Assembly (NCBI RefSeq): GCF_047973035.1
Contig: NZ_JBKEBF010000018.1
Span: forward strand, 1 to 64,000
Length of the DNA: 64,000 nt
Direction of reading: 5' to 3'
DNA from: Oleidesulfovibrio sp047973035
Lineage (GTDB): Bacteria; Desulfobacterota; Desulfovibrionia; Desulfovibrionales; Desulfovibrionaceae
The notes beneath the pieces were generated by a model, which did no database searches, was not told the origin of the DNA, and saw only the letters and a program-made list of their open reading frames with translations. Position numbers and translations under genes: made by a program. Shown one piece after another: positions 23,320-32,858 of this stretch; position 1 is the first letter of the stretch, and each line of letters begins with the position of its first letter.

Positions 23320-23877
23320 ATGTTTTCTACCACTGACTTCAGGCGCGGTCTGCGCATTGAGATGGATGGCACCCCGTTTGAAATCGTAGATTTTCAGCAC
23401 TTCAAGCCCGGTAAAGGCGGTGCAATTGTGCGTACCAAGCTGCGCAACCTGCTTACCGGTCGCATTATTGATAACAACTTCCGTTCCGGTGAAAAAGTCG
23501 GCAAGCCTGACATGGAAAACCGCGATATGCAGTTTATTTTCCGCGAAGATGAAAACCTTGTCTTTATGGATTTGACTACATACGAACAGATTTACATGCC
23601 CCTTGAAACTACCGCGGGTAAAGAAGAATTTCTTAAAGACGGTCAGACCGTGCGTGTACTGCTGTACAACGGCAAGCCCCTTGAGCTTGAACTTCCTGCA
23701 GCTCTGGTGCTTGAAGTAACAGAGACCGAGCCGGGCGCAAAAGGCGATACCGTTTCTAACGTTACCAAACCTGCAACCCTTGAAACCGGCATAGTTATTC
23801 AGGTTCCGATCTTCGTAAACATCGGCGACAGAGTAAAAGTGAACACTGAATCCCGGGAATATATGGGCCGCGAATAG
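23320..23877 (+). CDS. efp: Translation elongation factor P
   Basis: EF-P relieves ribosome stalling at proline runs. Domain I has the loop FKPGKGGA with Lys32 at the tip, the residue that is modified in many bacteria. Domains II and III follow normally (EQIYMPLETTAGKEEFLKDG; GIVIQVPIFVNIGDRVKVNT). The start has a strong CGGAGG site. No epmA or epmB is in the window. A terminator follows about 60 bases after the stop. Confidence 0.96.
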   Translation: MFSTTDFRRGLRIEMDGTPFEIVDFQHFKPGKGGAIVRTKLRNLLTGRIIDNNFRSGEKVGKPDMENRDMQFIFREDENLVFMDLTTYEQIYMPLETTAGKEEFLKDGQTVRVLLYNGKPLELELPAALVLEVTETEPGAKGDTVSNVTKPATLETGIVIQVPIFVNIGDRVKVNTESREYMGRE

Positions 23878-23939
23878 CCCATCATCTGGTACCGGCGGCC
23901 AAAACACCGGCACCTATGGACGCATAATCCTGGTTACGG

Positions 23940-23982
23940 TAAGGGATATGGCTGAAGAAGCTGTGTCCCTTATTCCTTTAAG
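23940..23982 (+). terminator. efp terminator
   Basis: A 14-pair stem (arms about 23940-23953 and 23959-23972, including some G-T pairs) is followed by a T-rich tail TTCCTTTAAGTTTT. Confidence 0.65.
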
Positions 23983-24026
23983 TTTTCAACGTCCAATGGA
24001 GGCGAACCATTTCGAAAGGTAACAGA

Positions 24027-26453
24027 TTGGCGCGGGAGATTTTTGCTCTCTTCCTCGTCTTCTTAGGCTTTATGCTCCTTTTAAGCCTGATATCCCATAG
24101 TCAGGCAGATCCCAGCTTCAACCATGTCACCAGCAGGTCAAAAGGGTTCGAAAACTGGGCAGGGCTCACTGGCGCCTATGCATCCGGGCTGTTGGCAGAC
24201 ATTTTCGGTCTGGCAGCCTATCTGATCCCCATAGCGCTGCTTACCTCGGCGGGCAGACACTACCTTAAGTCCGGCGATATTCAATGGTGGCGCTGGGTAG
24301 GCTTAACATTGCTGGCAATGTGCATTGCAACATTTGCCTCAGCCATACCTGTCAGCCTTGGGGATATCAACGGCGGCGGCTTGCTCGGCAATGAACTGTA
24401 CCGCCTCAGCACCTTATTTCTGGGCGTTGCCGGTTCCAGCATAATCTGGCTTTTTTTATTTATCGTGGCGTTACAGCTTGCCGTAGGCTTCACATGGGCA
24501 ACGGTAGCCGCTTTACTTGCCACGCTCATCGCCAGCATCCATATGCCGGAACGTATGCGCTCAGGCAACAAGGCTACTCGTAGTGAAAAAACAGAATATA
24601 TCATAGAGCATGACTCTTCTTCGCGAGTCGAACGCCCCCCTGCCGTCAAAAAAAGTAAAGCCGGAGCAGTGTGGAACAAGGCAAAAGAAATCTGGAAAAA
24701 CTTCTTTCCTTCTCAGCCCGAAGGCGAACTCGTACTTTCACAGCGCGTGGAATTGCCGGCGGCAGAAGAGGACAGGGCATCGCTTTTTGCCTTTGAGGAT
24801 GAACCCGTCATGACCAGCCCGCAGCCCCGTAAAGAGGCAGAGAACGCAGGGCAGTTTTATATTGGCCCAGAATTACACGAATCACAGCCCTTGGCAAACT
24901 TACAGCCTGAAGTTACTCCTTCAACGACAGTAGGCGCAGACTCGCAACCTCGGGTAAAGCAGCCAGAACCACAAAAGGCTGCTGCTCCAGTACGCCCGAA
25001 ACGCAAAATTGCACTTCCCTCTGTTTCTTTACTGGAAACACCCAAAGGTATTGATAAAAAGGCACCGAGAGCAATTCTGGAAGAAAAAGGGCAGACACTT
25101 GTGAACTGTCTTGCGGACTTCGGCATACAAGGCGAGCTTGTCCGCATCACGCCCGGGCCTGTTGTTACCATGTTTGAAATCAGGCCCGCAGCCGGCGTAA
25201 AAGTAAGCCGTATAGCAAACCTCAGCGATGACCTTGCCCTTGCGCTTAAAGCAATAGCTGTGCGCATTCAGGCACCCATTCCGGGTAAAGACACCGTAGG
25301 GATTGAAATTCCTAACGAAGAGCGGGAAACTGTCAGCCTGAAAGAGCTGCTTGGAGCCGATTCGTTCAGTAAAGCGGAATCACTGCTTACCATGGCAGTA
25401 GGCAAGGATATAGCCGGAACCCCGACAGTGGCAGATTTGGCAAAAATGCCGCATTTACTTGTTGCAGGAGCCACAGGCGCTGGGAAAAGTGTTTGCATCA
25501 ACTCAATTTTAATGAGTTTTCTCTACAAATCCCGCCCGGAAGAAGTTCAACTGCTTCTTGTGGACCCCAAACGCATTGAGCTTGCCGTATATGCGGATCT
25601 GCCGCATCTTGTACATCCGGTTGTTACCGACATGTCACAGGCAAAAAATGCACTGGACTGGGCCGTTCATGAAATGGACAAGCGCTATGAAGCGATGGCC
25701 CGCCTTGGCGTACGAAATGTCACCAGCTACAATCAGAAGCTGAAAGACGTTGGGGACAAAAGACCACCAGAGCTCTGCGACCTTGAGCTGCTTCCTTACC
25801 TCGTTATCATTATCGACGAGCTGGCAGACCTTATGCTTACCGCTGCAAAAGAAGTGGAAACAAGCATCGTCCGCCTTGCACAGCTTGCCCGTGCTGCCGG
25901 TATACACATGATTCTTGCAACACAGCGCCCGAGCGTAGATGTTGTTACCGGCCTCATCAAAGCGAACTTCCCGTGCCGTATCTCGTTTCAGGTAACGTCA
26001 AAGCACGATTCGCGAACCATTCTTGATACTGTCGGCGCAGAACATCTGCTGGGTAGAGGGGATATGCTCTTCAAACCGGGCGGCGGACGCTTGCAGCGCA
26101 TGCATGGAGCTTTTGTATCAGATGAAGACGTTGTTACCGTTGTAAATTACTGGAAAGAACGGCAGGCCCCGAGTTATCGTGTTGACTTTGCAGAATGGGG
26201 CAGCCCTGCACAGGATGAAAACGCTGTAAGCGGCAGCATGGGCGGAGACAGCGTAGCTGATGATCCCGTTTATGCAGAGGCCGTTCAGTTCGTCATGGCG
26301 CAAGGCAAGGCCTCAATCTCGCTCATTCAACGTCGTTTCCGCATCGGCTTCAACAGAGCCGCTAGATATGTTGAACAGATGGAGCAGGATGGCATTATCG
26401 GCCCTGCGGATGGTAGTAAGCCCAGAATGGTCATTGGTGCCAGAGAAAGCTAA
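24027..26453 (+). CDS. ftsK: DNA translocase FtsK/SpoIIIE
   Basis: Septal DNA pump that clears chromosomes and activates XerCD at dif. It starts with TTG at 24027 behind a weak AGGT site. Four N-terminal membrane segments (about residues 5-170) lead to a Pro/Gln/Glu-rich linker (about 180-350). Then comes the alpha/beta motor with Walker A GATGAGKSVCIN (near 480) and Walker B-type YLVIIIDELADLM. The C-terminal gamma winged helix (YAEAVQFVMAQGKASISLIQ, then RRFRIGFNRAARYVEQME) reads KOPS. It is co-directional with lolA, which begins 15 bases later. XerD is also in the window. Confidence 0.95.
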   Translation: MAREIFALFLVFLGFMLLLSLISHSQADPSFNHVTSRSKGFENWAGLTGAYASGLLADIFGLAAYLIPIALLTSAGRHYLKSGDIQWWRWVGLTLLAMCIATFASAIPVSLGDINGGGLLGNELYRLSTLFLGVAGSSIIWLFLFIVALQLAVGFTWATVAALLATLIASIHMPERMRSGNKATRSEKTEYIIEHDSSSRVERPPAVKKSKAGAVWNKAKEIWKNFFPSQPEGELVLSQRVELPAAEEDRASLFAFEDEPVMTSPQPRKEAENAGQFYIGPELHESQPLANLQPEVTPSTTVGADSQPRVKQPEPQKAAAPVRPKRKIALPSVSLLETPKGIDKKAPRAILEEKGQTLVNCLADFGIQGELVRITPGPVVTMFEIRPAAGVKVSRIANLSDDLALALKAIAVRIQAPIPGKDTVGIEIPNEERETVSLKELLGADSFSKAESLLTMAVGKDIAGTPTVADLAKMPHLLVAGATGAGKSVCINSILMSFLYKSRPEEVQLLLVDPKRIELAVYADLPHLVHPVVTDMSQAKNALDWAVHEMDKRYEAMARLGVRNVTSYNQKLKDVGDKRPPELCDLELLPYLVIIIDELADLMLTAAKEVETSIVRLAQLARAAGIHMILATQRPSVDVVTGLIKANFPCRISFQVTSKHDSRTILDTVGAEHLLGRGDMLFKPGGGRLQRMHGAFVSDEDVVTVVNYWKERQAPSYRVDFAEWGSPAQDENAVSGSMGGDSVADDPVYAEAVQFVMAQGKASISLIQRRFRIGFNRAARYVEQMEQDGIIGPADGSKPRMVIGARES

Positions 26454-26467
26454 AAAGGAAATCACAG

Positions 26468-27148
26468 ATGAATCAGATTATTACTTCTGTTTCGCTTGCA
26501 ATCTTATTGGTTACCGGACTGGTTGCACCTTGTTTTGCAGCAGATACGGCTGCGCTCGTACAACGTATTGAAAGCCAGTCCCGTGCATTTAACACATTAA
26601 GCACAGACTTTACCCAGACTCTTAAACACCAGCAGAGTGGTACAACTGAAACGCGTACTGGAACTATATCCTTTAAAAAGCCGCAGGCTCTGCGGTGGGA
26701 AACCACAGCCCCTTCAAAGGAGCTGATTGTCATCAACGATGATGCAATCTGGAACTATCTCGTAGATGAAGAGGTTGTATACAAGTATCCTTTGGAAATG
26801 CTTAAAGATTCAAGTTCGATTCTGCGTTTTGTAACCGGACAAGGTGAGATTGAATCAGACTTTGAAGTAGAACATGAAGGAACAGAAGATGGATTGACCA
26901 AGCTTCATTTATACCCGTTCCGCCCTCAGCAGACACTGACGGAGGCGACTCTATGGGTAAACGAAACTGCTGAAATCCATAAAGTAATGATCGTCGACTT
27001 CTACGGTAACGAGAACACCCTGACTTTTTCCAACATGAAGTTTGACGCCCCTGTTACTGATAAAAAGTTTGCCTTTACTCCGCCCAAAGGAGTTGATCTT
27101 GAAGACAGGACATCTTCTACGGTAATGGAAAAAAAATTGTTTCAGTAA
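26468..27148 (+). CDS. lolA: Outer-membrane lipoprotein carrier LolA-like
   Basis: A signal peptide (MNQIITSVSLAILLVTGLVA, cleaved near CFAAD) sends it to the periplasm, where LolA carries lipoproteins to the outer membrane. The mature part has the family pattern: TLSTDFTQTLKH, GTISFKKPQALRWETTAPSK, NDDAIWNYLVDEEVVYKYPL, and NTLTFSNMKFDAPVTDKKFA near the end. Length 226 aa is slightly long. It lies 15 bases after ftsK, an arrangement seen in many bacteria. Confidence 0.92.
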   Translation: MNQIITSVSLAILLVTGLVAPCFAADTAALVQRIESQSRAFNTLSTDFTQTLKHQQSGTTETRTGTISFKKPQALRWETTAPSKELIVINDDAIWNYLVDEEVVYKYPLEMLKDSSSILRFVTGQGEIESDFEVEHEGTEDGLTKLHLYPFRPQQTLTEATLWVNETAEIHKVMIVDFYGNENTLTFSNMKFDAPVTDKKFAFTPPKGVDLEDRTSSTVMEKKLFQ

Positions 27149-27154
27149 TTCCAT

Positions 27155-27204
27155 AAGGCACTAAAAAAAGCCCTCTGAGTTCAGAGGGCTTTTTTTAGTG
27201 CCTT
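27155..27204. terminator. Bidirectional terminator between lolA and rluB-like gene
   Basis: A nearly perfect long palindrome. GGCACTAAAAAAAGCCCTCT and its complement surround a very short loop, with T-runs on both strands. It overlaps the stop codon of the pseudouridine synthase gene. Confidence 0.92.
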
Positions 27205-28093
27205 ACAAATCAACAGCTTTATAAAGAGCTGCCACTTCCGACCTTGAAAGCGAACGAACAGCGCCTTTCTCCAGATCATCCAGCAAGATGGGGCCCTGTT
27301 GAATACGTCTTAAAGAAAGCACGACAAGCCCAAAATCCCGACACATACGCCTGATCTGCCGATTGATGCCTTGAATCAAAGTCATTTCCAGCACAGCCCC
27401 TTGGGGGATGCTTTTTACCACCTCTACCTGGACAGGTGCCAACTTTTCTCCTTCAGCAAGAGTCATCCCTTCGCGCATCACACGCAATGCATCCTGGGTC
27501 ACATCTCCTCGTACGCGTATTGTATATGTCTTGGGCAAATGCCATGAAGGATGAGTCAAGCGATGTGTAAGGGCGCCGTCATCAGTAAGCAAAAGCAAGC
27601 CTTCTGAAAAAAAATCCAGACGTCCTACCGGAAAAAGTCGCATCTTTTTATAGCGGGCAGGAAGCAGGTCGATAACAGTTGTTCGCCCTTCCGGATCACT
27701 GGCAGTAGTAACCACCTCAACCGGCTTGTGCATTAAAAGGTAAGTATATGTTTTTGCGGTAGCCGCCTGCAAAGTAACAACTTTACCATTTACAGCCAGC
27801 TGGTCTTGTCCCGGAACAATTTTAACACCGGGCGTCCGAACAACATCACCATTTACAACTACTGCACCTTGCAAGATAAGCTCATCAGCAGCTCTGCGGG
27901 AACAAATACCCGCATCAGCCAACGCTTTATTAATCCTTACCGCGCTATCGCCAGAGCCATTTGACGCAACAGGTGAGGTACTACGAGGATGTGAAGACGT
28001 CTCGGGCGTCTTGCCGGCTCGACGAACACTTTTCTTTTGTGCTGCGTTGCGCTGATGCGGTGAACGCTTTTCGTGACCAGAACGTTTATTCAT
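27203..28093 (-). CDS. rluB: rRNA pseudouridine synthase, RsuA/RluB family
   Basis: Isomerises a uridine in ribosomal RNA. A basic, disordered N-terminal tail (about residues 1-50) precedes an S4 RNA-binding domain (VRINKALADAGICSRRAADE). The catalytic domain has the Asp motif PVGRLDFFSEGLLLLTDDGA, then LTHPSWHLPKTYTIRV and GINRQIRRMCRDFGL. The family is certain. The exact target (RluB-, RluE-, RluF- or RsuA-type) is not. Confidence 0.88.
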   Translation of the reverse strand: MNKRSGHEKRSPHQRNAAQKKSVRRAGKTPETSSHPRSTSPVASNGSGDSAVRINKALADAGICSRRAADELILQGAVVVNGDVVRTPGVKIVPGQDQLAVNGKVVTLQAATAKTYTYLLMHKPVEVVTTASDPEGRTTVIDLLPARYKKMRLFPVGRLDFFSEGLLLLTDDGALTHRLTHPSWHLPKTYTIRVRGDVTQDALRVMREGMTLAEGEKLAPVQVEVVKSIPQGAVLEMTLIQGINRQIRRMCRDFGLVVLSLRRIQQGPILLDDLEKGAVRSLSRSEVAALYKAVDL

Positions 28094-28128
28094 GAATACT
28101 TCAAGTACAACTTTATGTTTAGTGTTTT

Positions 28129-28740
28129 TTAAGGCCGGATGACCTTTGTTGCAAGCTGCAAGCTGGTTACAACGTCCAGCATATTGGTAGTGCCTCCAAC
28201 TTTTTTAGAAGCCAGCAAGCCGAAATGCTCAAGACAAGTCCCGCATACAAGAATCTCCACACCGGAGTTTTCAAGCCCCGAAAGCTCATCCACGACATGA
28301 CTACCTTCAGCTGCAAGTTTTACAGCACCGTTCAGCATTATAATACGCCAGAGAGTTTCCCCGAGTTCGGGTAGGGTAAGCAGAAAATTCTTCATCAACT
28401 TTCCACCCAGAACATCATCGCCGGAACCGATAACGTCAGTGGTCAACAGCAGAACCGTTCTATCCGAAAAGGACCGGACAACGTGGTCAGTCATGACTTC
28501 ACAAACTTCGCAGGGCACAGTATCTTCAAGTGTCGCTTTAAGTTTCCAGATATTATTTGAAGCTTCAGCATTCACAGAGTAGCCACGAGAAGCCAAGAAT
28601 CTGGAAACATTCTCCTTTGCAGCATCATTATCTACAATTACAGAGAGTTGCGAGGGAGACTGAGCATCAAGACATTCTTTACATTTCAGCACAGGCTGAG
28701 GGCAGGGAAGGCTCTGGCAGTTCAGTTCAATTTCTGGCAT
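28129..28740 (-). CDS. yedF: YedF-like sulfurtransferase of selenium metabolism
   Basis: An N-terminal TusA/SirA-like domain with the CPxP motif (LNCQSLPCPQPVLKCKECLD) is fused to a C-terminal DsrE-like domain (TVLLLTTDVIGSGDDVLGGK; VLVCGTCLEHFGL-type motif, here ILVCGTCLEHFGLLASKK). This two-domain form is the one annotated as selenium metabolism protein YedF, found with selenoprotein machinery. The conserved cysteines are present. It is divergent from msbA. The exact chemistry is not established. Confidence 0.88.
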   Translation of the reverse strand: MPEIELNCQSLPCPQPVLKCKECLDAQSPSQLSVIVDNDAAKENVSRFLASRGYSVNAEASNNIWKLKATLEDTVPCEVCEVMTDHVVRSFSDRTVLLLTTDVIGSGDDVLGGKLMKNFLLTLPELGETLWRIIMLNGAVKLAAEGSHVVDELSGLENSGVEILVCGTCLEHFGLLASKKVGGTTNMLDVVTSLQLATKVIRP

Positions 28741-28870
28741 TATGCGGCTCCTGTTTGGGTACGAAAAAGAAATTCAAAGCGCGTATCAGTTTGCAACCTA
28801 CGCGCAGTCAGACGATATTGACGATAATAACTGCAAAAAGCAACGGCTGACTACAGCCTTACGGATATCA

Positions 28871-30706
28871 ATGTCTAAAGAATCTAACAAAGCTGCTGAC
28901 AAAAAAGCGGTACAACAATCTGAAAGCCGCCGCCTTTTTGTTCGAATTGTTGGCTATTTTACTCCTTACAAACTGCATTTTTTCTTTGCAATATTAGGCA
29001 TGCTTGCAGTCGCGGCCTGCACCGGTGCTGCAGCTTACCTTGTAAAACCTGCACTGGATGATATTTTCATCCGCAAAGACGAAACAATGCTGATGCTTAT
29101 CCCCGTAGCATATATCGTCATTATTACTATCAAAGGAATCGGGCGATATATACAGAACTACTTTATGCGCTACTGCGGGTTAATGGTGCTTGAGCGCCTG
29201 AGGAACGAGCTGTACGAAAAAATAATCTGCCTTCCCACACGGTTTTATGAGGAAAACCAGGTCGGAATGCTTATGTCGCGCATCATTAATGATGTAATGC
29301 TCATTCGGGCCAGCTTGCCTTCTGTGGTAATGATTGTCCGGCAGGTAATCACCATGGTTACTTTGATCGGCGTTGTATTCTACCAAGATTGGTTTCTAGC
29401 CATCTGGGCTGTTCTTGTTCTACCGCTGGCAGCGCTGCCTTTTATGTACTTCGGTCGCAAGCTCAGAAAACTGGGAAGACGCAACCAAAGCAAGGTCTCT
29501 GATATCTCTGTTTTTCTGCAAGAGATTTTCAGCGGAATCAGAGTGGTAAAGGCTTTTGCCACTGAAAAAAAAGAAGCAGTGCGCTTTAAAAAAGAAAATG
29601 ATCGTCTAGTAAAAATAGCGATAAAAGAAACAATATTCAGTGAGCTTTCCTCTCCGGTTATGGAGCTTGTAGGCGCACTGGGCATCGGCCTTGTCATCTG
29701 GTACGGCGGCAAGCAGGTCATCGACGGGGCCTCAACCCCCGGTACTTTCTTCTCATTTGTTGCAGCGCTTGTCATGCTGTACGACCCTGTCAAGCGCCTG
29801 AATTCTGCGAACATGGACATACAGCGCGCTTTGGCCGGGGCAGAGCGGGTATTTGAAATTCTTGATTCAAAAGAGATCACAGTCGAAAAAGACGGAACAA
29901 TTCCCTTTGACGGCAATTTTGAAGAAATCCGCTTCGAAAATCTGACATTCCAGTACGCCGGATGCGCAACTCCTGCACTCGACAACGTAGACCTGACCGT
30001 CAAAAAAGGCGAAAGAGTGGCAATAGTCGGTCCCAGCGGTGCGGGCAAGACTACGTTTGTAAACCTCATCCCGCGCTTTTATGAACAAAGCCAAGGACGT
30101 ATTCTGCTGAATGGAGTTGATATCCGCGACTACACGCTTGCAAGCTTACGCCGCAACGTCGCCATGGTTTCGCAAGACTCTTTCCTGTTCAACATTCCTG
30201 TAAGCCAAAACATTGCTTACGGAATGGAACAAACAACGGATGAAGATATACACGAAGCAGCCCGTGCTGCATACGCACACGACTTCATTCTGCAGCTGAC
30301 GAATGGCTATGACACAGTAATCGGCGAACGCGGAGTAAAGTTGTCAGGCGGACAAAAACAGCGCCTTACCATTGCCCGGGCAATTCTTAAAAATGCGCCT
30401 CTGCTTATTCTGGACGAAGCGACCAGTGCGCTTGATTCCGAATCTGAACAAATCGTTCAGAAAGCACTTGAAAACCTCATGGCAAAACGAACCAGCATTG
30501 TCATCGCCCACAGGCTTTCTACCATTCTGGGCGCCGACAGAATTCTGGTAATGGAAAAAGGGAAAATAGTATCGCAAGGCAGCCATGAGCTGCTGCTGGG
30601 CCAATGCTCCCTGTACACCCGTCTTTACAACATGCAGTTCCAGACAGAGCATACAACCGAGGAAGGCAGCAACAGCTGCAAATCCAGTGAACTGGAAAAG
30701 GCGTAA
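28871..30706 (+). CDS. msbA: Lipid A/phospholipid flippase MsbA-like ABC exporter (611 aa)
   Basis: Half-size exporter that flips core-lipid A across the inner membrane. Six membrane segments (about residues 25-330) precede the nucleotide-binding domain: Walker A VGPSGAGKTTFVNL, signature LSGGQKQRLTIARAIL, Walker B LLILDEATSALD and H-loop VIAHRLST. The frame is open from 28742, but the ATG at 28871 (MSKESNKAADKKAVQQSESR) fits the family. The ribosome site is weak there. It heads an operon with two acyltransferase genes. Confidence 0.92.
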   Translation: MSKESNKAADKKAVQQSESRRLFVRIVGYFTPYKLHFFFAILGMLAVAACTGAAAYLVKPALDDIFIRKDETMLMLIPVAYIVIITIKGIGRYIQNYFMRYCGLMVLERLRNELYEKIICLPTRFYEENQVGMLMSRIINDVMLIRASLPSVVMIVRQVITMVTLIGVVFYQDWFLAIWAVLVLPLAALPFMYFGRKLRKLGRRNQSKVSDISVFLQEIFSGIRVVKAFATEKKEAVRFKKENDRLVKIAIKETIFSELSSPVMELVGALGIGLVIWYGGKQVIDGASTPGTFFSFVAALVMLYDPVKRLNSANMDIQRALAGAERVFEILDSKEITVEKDGTIPFDGNFEEIRFENLTFQYAGCATPALDNVDLTVKKGERVAIVGPSGAGKTTFVNLIPRFYEQSQGRILLNGVDIRDYTLASLRRNVAMVSQDSFLFNIPVSQNIAYGMEQTTDEDIHEAARAAYAHDFILQLTNGYDTVIGERGVKLSGGQKQRLTIARAILKNAPLLILDEATSALDSESEQIVQKALENLMAKRTSIVIAHRLSTILGADRILVMEKGKIVSQGSHELLLGQCSLYTRLYNMQFQTEHTTEEGSNSCKSSELEKA

Positions 30707-30707
30707 C

Positions 30708-31340
30708 ATGAAAATCAGCCCATCCTTGGTATGCCCGCCACTTTATGGTCTCTACAAGGCCTGGTGCTCAACGTTGCACTACAACGAGTCAGGAAGAGAA
30801 GAAATAGACGCGCTATGGGCCCGCAAAGAGCCAATGGTCTTTGCCCTGTGGCACGACGAGCTTTTTCCTCTTATGCATGTTAAGCGCGACCTTGCAATTG
30901 TCACCGTTGTCAGCCAAAGCCAAGACGGGGAATACTTGGCTGGCGTACTTTCGCGGCTTGGACTGCATACAGCCAGAGGGTCCAGCTCCAGAGGCGGAGT
31001 GAAGGCTTTGCTTCAAGCCTCCAGAATGATGCGCAACCAGGGCCTTTGCGGCTGCATCACAGTAGACGGACCGCGTGGCCCTCGCCATAAAGTAAAAGAG
31101 GGCGCGATATTCCTTGCACAACGAACACCTGCCCATGTTGTCCCTGTAAGAATTTTAATGGCCAACTCGAAGAAGTTTGAAAAAGCCTGGGACAAATTCC
31201 AGTTGCCGCTACCGTTCAGTGACATCCACATTCACTATGGCAAGCCGTATACGCTTGAAGCAAACTCGCTCGAAGCTGAAGAAGTCACCCGCGAAGTCGG
31301 AGTCCTTCAAAACAAACTAGATGCGCTCGGAAAGGCATAA
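30708..31340 (+). CDS. DUF374 lysophospholipid acyltransferase-like protein (210 aa)
   Basis: It follows msbA by a single base (TAA C ATG), so it is cotranscribed and coupled. DUF374 is part of the LPLAT superfamily: FALWHDELFPLMHVKRDLAI has the H-x4-type acyltransferase motif, SQSQDGEYLAGVLSRLGLHT follows, and CITVDGPRGPRHKVKEGAIF is the second conserved block. With msbA and an LpxL-type gene around it, a role in lipid A or core assembly (acyl or Kdo transfer step) is likely. The precise reaction is not known. Confidence 0.88.
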   Translation: MKISPSLVCPPLYGLYKAWCSTLHYNESGREEIDALWARKEPMVFALWHDELFPLMHVKRDLAIVTVVSQSQDGEYLAGVLSRLGLHTARGSSSRGGVKALLQASRMMRNQGLCGCITVDGPRGPRHKVKEGAIFLAQRTPAHVVPVRILMANSKKFEKAWDKFQLPLPFSDIHIHYGKPYTLEANSLEAEEVTREVGVLQNKLDALGKA

Positions 31341-32219
31341 ATGACAAGCATTGCAGCAAAAAGCGTACTGAAGTTAGGGGAAATCATTACTTCCCGACAA
31401 ATCGAAGCATTGGGTAGAGGGCTTGGCTCGTTATTTTGGCTGACTTTAAAAAGCCGCAGAGAGCTGGCGATAGAGAACATCCATAAACGGCTGGATGTTC
31501 CGAAAGAAAAAGCAGTTGTTATTGCTAAGGAAAGTTTTTCCAGCAACTGCCAATCATTCCTTGAAATATTACTCAACCCCACAGCCAAAAAAGAACTTAA
31601 AGAGCGTCTGATCATAGACAACGCACACTATCTGGCAGAGGCGATTGCTGCAGAAAGGCCCGTGGTGGGCATTACGGCCCATTTAGGTGCATGGGAACTG
31701 CTCACAGGCTGCCTTTCAATATACGCTCCCGCGGATCGCGAGCAGCTTGTAGTTATGCGCAAGCAAAAAAACAAAACATTACAGAACATTATATGCTCAT
31801 TACGAGGAGCTAATAATATAAGGATAGTAGAGCACAGAAACGCAGTTCGTCCCATCCTTAAGGCATTAAAAAACAATGCGATAGCGTGTTTTCTTGCCGA
31901 CCATAACTGTAGCCGCTCTGAAGCTATCTTCCTTCCTTTTCTGGGGAAGCTGGCAGCAGTAAACCGCGGACCCGCATTATTGGCAACCAGAGCAAACGCG
32001 CTTGTTCTGACGGTATTTCTGACTCGACAGCCAGATGGCCGACTTGTTTTCCATTGTCATAAACCCATTGATACAGCCAAACTTGAAGGCACCACAGAAG
32101 AACGTATCAGACTGGTTGCAGAGTATTACACAAAAAATATTGAAGAGTTCGTCAGAAAGTATCCGGAGCAATGGTTCTGGATGCACAAACGCTGGAAAAC
32201 ACGCCCAGAGCACGAGTGA
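31341..32219 (+). CDS. lpxL: Lipid A biosynthesis acyltransferase, LpxL/HtrB family (292 aa)
   Basis: Adds a secondary acyl chain to lipid A at the inner membrane. The catalytic motif is in GITAHLGAWELLTG (H-x4-E), with FLADHNCSRSEAIFLPFLGK and NRGPALLATRANALV as further family blocks. The C-terminal EEFVRKYPEQWFWMHKRWKT is diagnostic. It starts directly after the stop of the DUF374 gene, and a terminator follows. LpxL versus LpxM specificity cannot be told. Confidence 0.88.
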   Translation: MTSIAAKSVLKLGEIITSRQIEALGRGLGSLFWLTLKSRRELAIENIHKRLDVPKEKAVVIAKESFSSNCQSFLEILLNPTAKKELKERLIIDNAHYLAEAIAAERPVVGITAHLGAWELLTGCLSIYAPADREQLVVMRKQKNKTLQNIICSLRGANNIRIVEHRNAVRPILKALKNNAIACFLADHNCSRSEAIFLPFLGKLAAVNRGPALLATRANALVLTVFLTRQPDGRLVFHCHKPIDTAKLEGTTEERIRLVAEYYTKNIEEFVRKYPEQWFWMHKRWKTRPEHE

Positions 32220-32257
32220 ACGTAAAGTCGACCCCATAAGCCGTAAAAAAGCATCAA

Positions 32258-32290
32258 GCCCGTCAGATTGAATATTTGACGGGCATTTTT
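32258..32290 (+). terminator. Terminator of the msbA-lpxL operon
   Basis: Arms GCCCGTCA (32258-32265) and TGACGGGC (32277-32284) with tail ATTTTTAA. Confidence 0.85.
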
Positions 32291-32803
32291 AATGCCCAGC
32301 ATCCATTAAAAAACAAGACCGCAGAGCAGCGTTAAGCCGAAAGCTTATCGATTGTTTCGCGAATTCATAAAAACACACAATATACTGAATTTAAATCATC
32401 TCTCATGTTCAAAAGTTAACATAATTTACATTATGAGACATTATCAAAAATATATCTCTCCCTTAAACTTCCCCTTGAAACCAACAATTCAACGCCACAA
32501 CTTCCTTCTTAAAAACGTCCAACCTGCAGACTGTCTTTCAGCTTCAAATAAGAATAATGCGGCTCTTCCGTTTTCATCACACTTCGTCTCTTTTCCCCTA
32601 ACGCCCCTGTAGCTATTCTGGTCGCATTGCCTCAGATTCAATTTTCAGCCCCTGAATATAAAAAACCGGACAAAGCTTCAGCCTTCACACTTAGAGCGCT
32701 GGAAGTTTGATAAAAGCCAAATACGCACTTCCTTTCCAACAACCATCTTCACTAAGAATGCCTTTCGTCTCATTCTGCACAGCTGAAAAACAACTCTGGG
32801 CAC
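32291..32803. other. Gene-free AT-rich region
   Basis: About 510 bases without a convincing gene. Frames present are short, with no ribosome site and improbable composition. One inverted repeat, CATAAT TTAC ATTATG (32420-32435), could bind a regulator, but no promoter-gene pair goes with it. The region lies between two convergent terminators. Confidence 0.5.
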
Positions 32804-32833
32804 AAAAAAGCCCGTGATCAAAATGATCACGGG
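32804..32833 (-). terminator. Terminator of the folK/YHS-type gene group
   Basis: Perfect arms CCCGTGATCA (32811-32820) and TGATCACGGG (32824-32833), loop AAA, and a T-run on the minus strand. Confidence 0.9.
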
Positions 32834-32858
32834 TTCTGAAATACTCAGTTGTAGCGAG

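Noticed and set aside
32352..32612. 86-aa frame in the AT-rich gap
   Set aside because: No ribosome site, no motif and random-looking composition.
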